From positions 26,198,294 through 26,262,293 of the forward strand of contig OX393563.1 in the NCBI GenBank assembly GCA_947652115.1: a stretch of 64,000 nucleotides of DNA, in the 5' to 3' direction. How positions within the stretch are numbered: the first letter of the stretch is position 1; every line of letters starts with the position of its first letter. Made by a program: the position numbers and the translations under genes. Positions 43,801 through 54,300 of the stretch are shown piece after piece. The stretch is from Blastomussa wellsi. Taxonomy: Eukaryota; Cnidaria; Anthozoa; Scleractinia; Plerogyridae. Under the pieces are notes generated by a model. The model did not search any database and was not told where the DNA came from. It saw only the letters and a list, made by a program, of their open reading frames with translations.

Positions 43801-44000
43801 NNNNNNNNNNNNNNNNNNNNNNNNNNNNNNNNNNNNNNNNNNNNNNNNNNNNNNNNNNNNNNNNNNNNNNNNNNNNNNNNNNNNNNNNNNNNNNNNNNNN
43901 NNNNNNNNNNNNNNNNNNNNNNNNNNNNNNNNNNNNNNNNNNNNNNNNNNNNNNNNNNNNNNNNNNNNNNNNNNNNNNNNNNNNNNNNNNNNNNNNNNNN
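43801..44000. other. Assembly gap (200 N)
   Basis: 200 unknown bases. Round length suggests an arbitrary gap size. Frames spanning the gap have no meaning. Confidence 0.98.
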
Positions 44001-44117
44001 CGAAGGGAAGAAGAAAGGTCTTCTCTAAATTCCGTGCAAAGGTGGTCGTTTCTGATTCAAGTTTAACTGTTGGAACACTTTTTGACAGCATTCCATCGAG
44101 TCTCAGGGGGGAGACTA

Positions 44118-44592
44118 CGTTTACACTAGAAGAAATTTTCTCGTATTAGTGACGAATCCGAGATGTTTTAGTACCGGATTCGTTTTGCCGTTTACCACAC
44201 AGGCGGGTGAATCCGAAACAAAAACGTCCCGGTTTGGTCGTGTCTCCGGAGATTTTGAATCCGAAATCCAAAGTGAATACTTTGTATGCGAATAGTGTTG
44301 AATCCGCGATGTTTTGTCGTGTAAACAAGCATTTCAGTGAATCCGAATATTCATTCGCCTGCGATTTTAAGGGTTTGTGGTAAACCAAGATGGCGGACCT
44401 AAAACATATTGCTGTAACATCCTTGGCACTTGGTAACCGTTCCTGATAATGTCACTGGATTATGAATGTGTGTAAACGGTTGGGAATCCGAATACTCCTC
44501 TAGTGTAAACGCCCTTGAATCCGAATACTCTAAATACGATGAATCCGGTAAAATATATGAATCCGGGAAAATATCCACTAGTGTTAACCTAG
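44118..44592. mobile_element. Element with many GAATCCG motifs
   Basis: GTTTACACTAGAAG at the left and CTAGTGTTAAC at the right are inverted ends. The interior has about a dozen copies of (T)GAATCCG in both orientations and internal TTTACAC/GTGTAAAC motifs. Probably a non-autonomous DNA element. No coding sequence. Confidence 0.5.
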
Positions 44593-45180
44593 TCTGATTA
44601 AAAACATTCCGAAGCGGAAATGGCAGCATGTTGTAAATAAGCCGGGAAGCAATAACTAAAGCCGTTAACTGGGAATTCAAGTGGTTCTACCATAGTTCCA
44701 AGTCCTCACTAGCGACCGAAATCCCAGGAGCAAATATATCACTACTGCATCGATAGTACTTTTTGTAACCGAATAGCTTTTGTAAACCAGGCTTTTTCCA
44801 AAACCTGTTGGCAAAAACATCTTTGTTTTCAAGAACAGCGAGAACAGCTTGTTCCTGTTCCTTTTCTTACTTCCCTACCAAATTCTCCTCGCATACTCGT
44901 TTCAAAACGGCAGTCATGTCTACTGAAATTTAGCACGAGCTACATGTCTCAGCATGGGCTTTCGATGACATGATTGAAATGTTGATGACAGATATGCGTC
45001 ATCGCTTTATAGACCGACCAATCAAAACACTCCGTCACCAGCGTACCGGGCATCAGAAATGCTGTATGAAGACATTGCAGTCCCTATTTTAACTCCAGCC
45101 CACGCAACTCGCGGCTCGCTGATTTGCCGCTCACCCTCGAAAATAGCACTCGCAAAGACTGCTCGCAGTCCACGACCACT

Positions 45181-46659
45181 ACTGCATAAGATCAATCCTT
45201 CAACAATTTCCGCAGCACTTTCATAGCCCCGGCTACACAGTAGTAGTATTATAAGTAATGGTATTAAGACTTAGTGGAGTCTAATCATCAGTGATTAACA
45301 TAATCGGACGATGGCGTAGCGGGAGTCCGATTTGATTATCACGAGTATGATTACAGACAGAAATGGATGACACAAAGTCCTGTTACCAATACAAAATTCG
45401 AGAAAAACTTCCGAAAAGCAAAACTTGTTGACGAGTTATCATCACTGCGATTAAAAAAGCGATGTTTGAAAATAAAAGTTCTAGGAGTTCCAGTCGTATA
45501 GGGGGATTCATGGTTACGTCATTGTTTACCTTTTTTTCTCATCAGCATGCGGCTTGGCGTACAGAAGGCAACATGTTAGATATGAATGGACTCCAAACAG
45601 TTAAAGAAGTGGTGAAATTTAGTATATGGCGAAATTTTTAGCTCTTTTGCGTGTAATATTAAAGGAGAAATTTCTTTCAAAAACGCCAAAACTTTCTGGG
45701 TGGCAAAAGCGCTAATGAGTCATACATTCTTTGTAAAATTTTGAGTTTTTAAACCCGCGTCAGACCAAAATAAATCAATACATCGAGCTGAAATTCATTG
45801 GCAGAGTTAATCGTGCTACGAACTTTCAATATTCAGAACTGATTATTTTGTAGAACCGTCAGAAACTGAATCGCTTATGCTAATGAGGCAAATAATTATT
45901 GTAAACAACGATTCCCCTATTAAGGAACCAAAGATAAGCGCGCGCATACGCAGCACGCAAACCTTGTTATTGGTAACCTCGTTATTGGACACTTTGTTAT
46001 TGGACTGTTTAGCTGCGCGCGCTCCGATTTGGTTAAAAATAGGGCGTGTTGAGAACCAATCAGATTCGAGAATTTTGTTATAGTATGATTAACCCTAATA
46101 TTCTGTTTCAGAACATATATTTTTTTAAAGTGTTCCAGTGTATCAATGCTAGTGTATATTCCCCTTGCCATACATAGTGATCTCAGAAATTGGCATCACC
46201 TTTTCTATAACAGATCTGGTTCGTACGAAATACGGCATGCCTTACCGATTTTAATTTTTTGTTTTGGTTACCGTTTCCATGGAAATATCGATTACCTTAT
46301 AAAACCACTTAACTAAACTTCAATCTTTTTCCAACAACTGGTGTAATTTTCACATCGATCAGGTCAAGGGAAGGTTGCTAAAACGCTAATTGAGAATTTC
46401 AGGTATGGTCTAGAAAGAAGCTGTATCGAACCACCTTAATCAACTCAATGTGATTAGACTATTCTAATATAATTTATAGCTACCTTTTTTCAGACTTCGC
46501 GTATTTGAGCCAGTTCACAAAACCAGACAGCCCACATCTCGTATGACTTGTGAAACATTATCCACATGGCAATTACGTTACGATTTTAGCCGTACGTGTT
46601 TCGACCATAGGAATGCTTAAAAATTAATTAAAGAAAACCGCCCTAAACAGTAGTGTGGT
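45181..46659. other. Non-coding stretch
   Basis: No gene recognised. It contains repeated TTATTGG / CCTCGTTATTGGACAC wording near 45960-46010 and a short palindromic patch around 45290-45350 (AATCATCAGTGATTAACATAATCGGACGATGG region). Confidence 0.4.
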
Positions 46660-47440
46660 AACAGGGGCAACTTTTTCTTTCAACTTGTTTCGCAACATTG
46701 TTGCATTGCAAGTTGAAACTCGTTGTTGCGCGTATTAACCACTAGCATGACAAATTTGTCGCGCCACAAAATTCAGTGTTGCAAGTTGACGAATCCAGCG
46801 CATTGGTCAGTCGTCCGTGAACAAAGATGGCGTCCGCTCATATTGTTTGCCGTAAGCGCGCGTTGTCCGTTCTGTGTTTGAGTCTATTGTTAAAAGAAGA
46901 GAAAAAATGCCTAGAAAACGTAACCGATAAGTGTACATGCGAGACTGGATTTCCCGGAGAGAGGAGAAAGGCATTTTTCATCAGTTGGTGAAAGAACTTT
47001 AACTAGGAGACGCTTTTTTGCTCCTCCTCCACGAACGTGCCCCATGAACTACGAAAATTTTCCCGTTCTTTTTTACAGGGTGAATTTTTGAGTGTCGGAA
47101 AGTTTTTGGTCAAGTACTTCATCTTTACTTTGAAACGCGTCTCCCTCTGCCATTTTGTTTTGCCGCGTAGCCGCGTTTCGTTGACAGCCAATCAGAAGCG
47201 TTGTATTCAAACTTGTTGCAAAGCAAGTTGTCGGGTGAGTGGTAATACGAGCAACAAAGCTAACATTTGTTGCAGAAAGTAGAACTCAAGTCTACTTCGC
47301 GCAACATGTTGCCGCAGTTTCCAACAGCGAATTTTGTTGCGCGACAAGTTTTTCATGCGAGTGATACTACGCGCAACAACAAGTTCCAACTTGCAATGCA
47401 ACAATGTACAAGAAAATGTTGCCATGAACAAAAGTGTCCA
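46660..47440. mobile_element. Foldback element with TTGTTGCGC motifs
   Basis: About 46670-46800 (CAACATTGTTGCATTGCAAG, TTGTTGCGCG) is inverted at about 47270-47410 (GCGCAACAACAAG, CTTGCAATGCAACAATG). A CAACTTG/CAAGTTG motif recurs throughout. Frames on both strands in the centre (47003-47282) are not recognised proteins. Confidence 0.6.
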
Positions 47441-47566
47441 AAAGTATATTACATTAGGAACTCAAGGAATCTTACACAGGAATGTATTGAGCACCCACAT
47501 TACCTCGTGTCACGTTAAGTCACCTGGACAAGAAGCAAAAAGGCTCTCACTGTTTAACAAATGGAT

Positions 47567-47735
47567 TCCGTGTTGCCGTGCGTCTGTTTAGTAATTGATC
47601 ACTGATGACGTCAAAGTGTGATAAGAACAAAAAAGTGGCACACGAGGCGATACCCGAGTGTGTCACTGATGTTCTTCCCACATTTTGACGTCATCAGTGA
47701 TCAATTACTGAACAGATGCACGGCAGCAGGGAATA
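47567..47735. mobile_element. Palindromic MITE
   Basis: Arms of about 55 bp: GTAATTGATCACTGATGACG is inverted as CGTCATCAGTGATCAATTAC, with further matching out to CCGTGCGTCTGTT and AACAGATGCACGG. The centre is about 60 bp. Non-coding. Confidence 0.75.
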
Positions 47736-48844
47736 TATCTGTTTTAAATGATAAAGATTTAATGATAACGTAGAAACCAATAAAAATGCGTCCATGATTG
47801 GGCGCTTATTATATAAATTACATCATGGATAACAAATTTCAAATACTCGATTTATCTTGTGGTTGCCATTGTGATTTATTTCCGGTTTCACCATGACAAC
47901 ACATGCATTATCTGTTTCAGAGCTGAAGTGGTCGTATAACAAAAATCAATTTTCACACCCAGGAAAATATGGATAAGCAATATTGATTTGAGAAAAAATG
48001 TTTGCATACACGTTTACATGCCGCTAACCTCGGTTGGACATAATCAACTGAAATTACTCATCAACCCCGCACCCATGCAAATTAATTAAAGATCTGTGCT
48101 GCGACTCACGTGAGCATTCGTTCCACTGTGTGCATTGCTGTATTTCCGATTTTTCTCAGAATAGATTATCATGGTCGAAATATTTTGTGAAATATTTTGC
48201 ATGATATTAGATGTTGGGTTACTGTAATAGCTTTTCTAGTTGTGTGTCCAACATTATAAATTTAATCGCGACGTGCACTGGTCAGCACTTTCTCTCCATT
48301 TGGTCGCTTTATAATTTAACGTTGCGGACCCCAGCTGGGTAAAGCATCAGTCACGCGACAACTGCGTCACGCGACACACCTTATTGGGGGAAAAACCGCG
48401 CGGTGTTACACGACATACATAAATATCCTCTTCCGAAATGGCGATTTCCGACAGTTCTTCGAATTTATACTTCCTTTTTCACTTATAACTGCCGGGGTTA
48501 TTTCTCAGAGCTACTATATATCGAAACGGCTTTGTATGCAGTACGCCCTTGGAATGAAGAAGACGTAAATCACTGAGGAAAGAGTTAGGATATTTGGAGC
48601 GAGCGACACACAATCGGGTGAGATGCTGAAGAAAGTTTAATACTAAGTCTTACATACCTTTCGGTTTACAAAAATGAAAGATTTAATTCAGAGATGTTTC
48701 TGAGTCTTTTTTACATAAACGAAGCTTCTTAAGCAAAGTTTGGTCACCAGGTTAGCTAGTTGGTTAATGTCGCGCTTGCAAAATGAGTTAAATACTCTTC
48801 CAAATTCGGAATTTGTGTTGCGTGATTGGTGAAAACTTGCACGA
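47736..48844. other. Non-coding stretch
   Basis: No gene, long repeat or RNA gene was recognised. Confidence 0.4.
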
Positions 48845-49303
48845 TTCAGACCTGCCAACTCCTGATGAAGGAAAATCTGGAGACCCGTAAAAAAAAGCGG
48901 GAGATTGTACAAAAAGTAGTGAGATTCTATTTTTTCCTTAAACAAACCCATTTTCCATCGAGATAAAGTTCTAAGCATAAACAAAAATCACAGTAGTTCG
49001 GTACAAAATAGTAAGAACAGTATTCTCTTTTATTAACGCTCGAAACGTCAGCACTTGAATCTCTTTACGGTGGCCAATTGACATTATCAACCCAGTTGAT
49101 AAAACCAAATTATATTCTCTTTCATTAGTTTATACCTAAATGGCACTAGCATTCCACGTTAATTTTCCATATTTATTCAATAAGATAATTTATTTCATTT
49201 CAGAATGATTTTACCCCAAAACCCGTGAGATTGGGAGCCTTGTCGTGAGACCGTGAGAAATGACAAAAACTCGTGAGACACACGACAGAACCGTGAGAGT
49301 TGG
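48845..49303. mobile_element. CCTGCCAACT-ended MITE carrying a Penelope terminus
   Basis: The left end (ACCTGCCAACTCCTGATG) and the right end (CCGTGAGAGTTGGCTC) are short imperfect inverses. Related wording occurs in the element at 57569-57896 (CCTGCCAACTTTT, AAAGCGGGAGATT). Inside it, 49036-49116 is a Penelope terminal repeat fragment identical over 56 bp to 858-913, so one repeat has inserted in another. Confidence 0.5.
49061..49116. repeat. Penelope terminal repeat, third site
   Basis: 56 bp identical to the arm 858-913, preceded by AACGCTCGAAACGTCAGCAC (49035-49054). No RT or GIY-YIG sequence is attached. Confidence 0.85.
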
Positions 49304-51202
49304 CTCGATTGAAGAGTATTACAAGAGAGATATTATGTTATCTGTAACAATTTCAAGATCAGGTTATACTAACAATTCGCAAAAAAAAAAAATCAACAGC
49401 AATCAATGCTGTGTGATCAGAGCAATTGAGCTCAAATTTAATCAATGATTAACTGCAGTTAATTAAAGTGACATTGTCATGCTATTGCTCTAGATCAATG
49501 GAAACCCAACAAATGGACCAGTGTTGTTATCAAAGACTATAATACTACATTGAAACTGTTAACTCTTGTATGCTTGTATAGATGACAAAGAGTAGGGAAT
49601 GAGATTCCCGGTGTTGTGGTCTGACCTCGTTTCACGGGTTGGTGCTTAACACAGGGATAACCTCACTGCACCTTTACCTCTTGGGCAAACCTGTCCAAGA
49701 AAAAATGAGTATGAGTATGTGATGAAAAGATCGCAAAAACAGGGTTTACTCTCCTTGCTAAAATTTCATTCAAATTTTTCACGATACTTCTGTAGGAGCA
49801 TTATGTGCACAATAAACAATGATTTTGGCAGAATTGGCCTGAAAACAGGAAAATCTTGGTGACAGGGCATCTTTAAGTTATCTATGGAACCCGTAAAATT
49901 GTACACACGGGAATGCTATTAAAGCTACAAGTATGGCCACATTAGTTGCATGACTAATATTAATTTAACCATGTCACTTTGTGGTCGTTAAGTTTTACCA
50001 TGAATTGTGCTTAGTGTAAGATGGTGATTTATGTTTATTAATTTTTTTAGTTCAGTTCTCGCCTCCTAATTCTCCACTTTTCAAAGTGATCAATATGCAT
50101 TAAATGTTAACCACAGCTGATTAGATTTAAGTTATAACATCAAGAACAAATCATGTTAGGAAGAACAAGAAAGCATTCATGCAAGGCCTTGAATTCATGC
50201 ACAATAGATCTTTTCCATGCTGTGTGGGGATTGAGCACTCGGGAGGTATCAGTGGCAGAACTACGGAGGGGCATTTGAAAACAAGAATTCTCAGGAGTAT
50301 CATCACATGGTCTACATGTATAATGGGGCAACAGACCACCACAGTGAATAAGGTCCATTCAGGGCTGTCGCTAAGGGCCAGGAGCCGGGAAATTTCCCCA
50401 GTTTGAGCCTGGTTAGTTTGAAAGAAAACCAAAACACTGGAAATTAAAAAAAAATACATCAAACAACAAAATCTCCTGGCTACTTTTTAACTTTTCCAGC
50501 CCACTTGAGAAATTAGTGATAGCCCTGTCTGTTTGAGATCATGTTTAGTGAGAAATTGTGTCAGATACACCATGAACAAATGCAAACCTCGCATGAAGTC
50601 ATGGCAGTCCAGTTACATGTACATGTATGTTCAAAGTGTATCACAGTACCTGAAAACTAAAGGCTCTTGCTGATTCCAAAAAGGGTAAAAAAAGCTTGAG
50701 ATACCACAGAAAAATGACAAAAGATCGTGCTAAAAGGAAATAGCAAAAATCTCATTTTGCCAGAGGAAGTTACAAACAACGGGAGAATGTTGGGCGAAAA
50801 TGGGAATCTGTATGTGTTAAAATTAATGGGGTGGTCATAATAAATTGGTTATTTAAAAGTGGAAATAACTGAAAGAGCTTTCATTGAAGCCAAAATAAAG
50901 TGCAGGCCATAATGACAAGGCTGGTGACGTTATTCATGAGGTGGCCTTAATGCCAGGTTGCACTGTAATTCAAGAATCTTCTGTCAGGTTCCCCTAAGCC
51001 TCCCCTCTCCCCATGTGCTAAATATCTAACCAGGGAGGAACAGAAATGCTCCTAGTCACTGTGAACATATTTACAAAAACTGGCATGAGCTCTGGTATTG
51101 TCGACTGTTTGGTCTGATGCAACTAATTTTATTTGTACCATATCTTATTTTTTTTACCAGCTACATATACTGTATGTTTGTTTAAGAAAGCTAGAAGACA
51201 AA
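49304..51202. other. Region upstream of the DENND3-like gene
   Basis: Contains the repeat at 50358-50530 and a CAG acceptor-like site with a T-rich tract at 51146-51160, which could join a 5' UTR exon to the first coding exon. No other gene was recognised. Frames at 50140-50462 have no coding support. Confidence 0.4.
50358..50530. mobile_element. Short hairpin MITE (AGGGCTGTCGCTAA)
   Basis: AGGGCTGTCGCTAAGGGCCA at the left is mirrored by GAAATTAGTGATAGCCCTG at the right, with GGGCTG and CCAGGAG/CTCCTGG internal pairs. About 170 bp. Non-coding. Confidence 0.5.
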
Positions 51203-51304
51203 ATGGACAATCACTTTAACAAGTTGATGAACAGTCTGATTGAGATTTGTGTTGTGGTGGGCATGGATCAAGACACAGGGCTTGTACTGGCTTCGTCACA
51301 AGGG
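51203..51304 (+). CDS. DENND3: DENND3-like exon 1 (coding)
   Basis: 34 codons from ATG 51203 (context AAAATGG) to donor GGG|GTATGT; ends in phase 0. The frame is open upstream to at least 51161 after a CAG acceptor-like site, so the start is the most likely but not the only one. Encodes MDNHFNKLMNSLIEICVVVG, a predicted amphipathic helix. Confidence 0.75.
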
Positions 51305-54300
51305 GTATGTACTGGATTGACATTATAAACATATGTTTAAAAATCAGTTTTGAGAGATGAGGGATTTGGGAGATAAGGTTGTGAACATGCTTAGAATGTA
51401 CTGTACATGATATGTACGTCATAGGAAAGTTACTTCGACTTTGTCAAAGATCGTCAGTAAATGTTCGGAAAGATAACCAGTCTTTTGTTCATTATTTTTG
51501 TTATTTCAGAGCAGAAAAGTCTCAAAAGGCATCAATAATGACTCCCGTCTGTTTTCCACCATGTTTGAGACTCATGTGTTGGCTGCACTGTCTGGAGAGG
51601 TTGCCTCATTTCCCTTTACAACATCTGAATTTGATGGTAAGCTACCCAATTCCAACAACACTGTGAAATTAGCCATTCCAAAAAGTGCCAATTACCCACT
51701 CTGAGAAATGAAAATTCTGAGGTGGGGTAGAGGGTAATTAGAAGCTAAATGTGAGAAGGTGTGTGAGTTGGTGGGTGGGAGGGGGGGGGGACTGTGCAGG
51801 GCTCACTTTCCTTGAGAGAGGTGTATTTATGTTTCCTGGGAATAACACAGTTTTTGGCCACAAAGTCAGTTCTTTAATGGTTCATAAGTAAGTGGGTGGG
51901 GGAAATGCTTTTACAGGAGGTAACATTGAGATTGTGGTCTGTCCCCTTTTGGCTGTGGCATGGGAAAAGAATATTTACCAGATGTGGCAGGGTGGTTTAA
52001 AGGGTAACTCCTTTTGTTAAGTTAACAGTCTGAGCATGCTTTATATACAGTCATCTTATATTTAACCAAGCACAAGGGCCATATTGGTAGAATATTGTCC
52101 CATTACATGCAGGTCTTGGCAGTACAGACCAACGGCGCGGTCCATACCGAAAAGACCATTAGAGCCATGCAGTATCCACCTAGTACAGTTCCAAGCCAGC
52201 TTGGTTAATAAGGGCCTTATCTCACAACTGGAAAAGGCTTTTAAAGCTTTTTGATATAGATAAAAGCCTATTTATAATGGAAAGGGGCGAGAAAGAATCC
52301 CAGGTACTGACCAAGCACAAGCTGCGTGTCTCAGTGGGAAAAGAATCCCCTAATATTAGTGGATCATGTTTACTGTAGGTAGTCTTGGCCGATGTATCGG
52401 TCGACATATCAGTAGAGATATCAGTCGATAGTCAGTCAGAAGTTGGTCGATAATCATTCGATGCTCGGTCGATATTCGGTTGATACATCAACTGACACTC
52501 GACCTATACTCGGTCGAGTGTCTAACTGCCAGTGATATATCGGCCAACTGTCGGTTGTGTATCAGTCATGTGTTGACCTTAATGTATTTGAAGTCTGAAT
52601 TCATTTCGTGCGGCTGACTGGTACCTGGCTTGAAAATGAGCCATATTTCTTGGCATTTCGTTGTTTGTTTCTGTCGCAGAGCATGATCCCTTGAACTTGT
52701 GCATCCAGCAGAGAGTGGCCAGGTGTATTGAAATGCTCTGCGATAAGAAAGCCAGCCAGGTTCTTCTAAATGCTGCAGAGATCGATGTTCACCGAAGCGT
52801 TGCCTTAGTGTGCAGCCAGTCTCACTGATGGGGATAGCAGAGATGGCATATTAGACCAGTTGATTTGAAGGTAAATGCATCCCAGATGCATTTGGAGATA
52901 TAGAGTATCGGCAAAGTATCGGTGAAGCATCAGTGAAGTATCAGCAAAGTATCGGCGAAGTGTAGCTATATCGGCCGACACACATCTCGACCAATATATA
53001 TAGACAAACTATCGACCGAGTATCGACCGAGTGTCCACCGAGTATCGACAGATACATGTATCGACGAACTATCGACCAAGTGTCCACCAAGTATAGACCG
53101 ACTCTCGACTGATATGTCGAACAATATATCAACTGACATTGGTTGAGACCACCTGCAGTAAACATGATCTAAACTAATAAAGAACAATATTAAGTCCCAA
53201 TACTTTGAAAACACTGGATCGGCAATAGAGCAATTTGATTGGTTGACTTTCTTTATTGACCCTCTGAGTACCTTGGTCATGTAGCAAGTTTAATTATTAA
53301 CTTTCACAAATTATACATATCAATATGGTCGAGTCAAACAGTGGTACAAACATGATATGTGGTTAATACTGTACAACATTTAATTTTCAAAGCCAATACA
53401 TGTGGTCAGCATTGATTGACTTATTAATAAAAGTAATAAAATAATCAATATTGTTTAACAAGGGTAACATGGAACAGTGTTGTCACTGAGAACCTGTGGC
53501 CTTCAAATCCCAGATCGAATTGGAATTTAGAAGTGTTGGTTTTTGTGGAGGGAGGAAAACTGGAGAACCTAGAGAAATCCCTCAGAACAAGGACGAGAAC
53601 CAACAACAAACTCAACCAACGTAATTATAAAGGGCCTGTAGGGAGGCCTAGGTAGCCCCCCACCCCCTTCCCCCACAAGCTGAGGTGGTCCACACTTTTG
53701 TTGTCCAACGATGTAAAACTAATCTATAGTATATAGTATAGAATAGTTCTGTTTTGATTTTCAACTTTAGTTCTATTTTTGTTTTTTTTTTAAATATTGA
53801 CAATATCCTCCAATATTGTAAAATACATGTATAAAGTAGACTTTGAAGTTGAAAAGTTTAAGATGCACGTTTTTAAGTTTGCTTTTGGGTGCCTGTTGTC
53901 ATATATCATATTGCCTTCAAACCGCACAAAATGCAGCATCAGACAACCTTATTTTCAAAAATTTTCGCGACGAGTGGGGGAGGGGAGGGGGTGGCTGGCA
54001 CCTCCGGTGGCGCTCATTCTGTCCGTGTCCTCGCACCCCCCCCCCCCCCCCTGAAAAAAAACCTGGCTATGGGCGTGTATGATGCCAGGTCCGGGAATTG
54101 AACCCAGGCCACATTGGTGTGAGGCGAGCACTCTCACCACTGTGCCGCCCATGCTCCCCATAATTTGCATATGTTGTGGTTCAATTTTGGTTTGGTTCAA
54201 ATTTTATTTTTCTGTGCCTTTGGGTATAATAATGTATGATTATGCATTTGTGGGAGGCGCTGTGGCCTAATGGTTAGTGCGCTCATCTCCAGATCGATCG

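Larger units (their letters stand above)
42680..45180. mobile_element. Large inverted-repeat structure spanning the assembly gap
   Basis: About 42677-42832 and 45046-45176 are inverted copies of one segment (AGACTGC ... AGTCCCTATTTT ... GCGAGCCGCGAGTT ... TGTCTTCATACAGCATTTCTG), 2.2 kb apart. The interior includes a frame starting MSGSTPKKPVSNRAKKN (43028), a gap of 200 N, and repeats. The structure could be a DNA transposon with long inverted ends, or two insertions in opposite orientation. Confidence 0.5.

Noticed and set aside
43708..44149. Frames of 95-127 codons on both strands
   Set aside because: They cross the 200-N gap and consist largely of unknown residues.
53797..54101. Overlapping + strand frames of 70-85 codons
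   Set aside because: They span a C-rich hairpin repeat and differ only in frame; no coding support.
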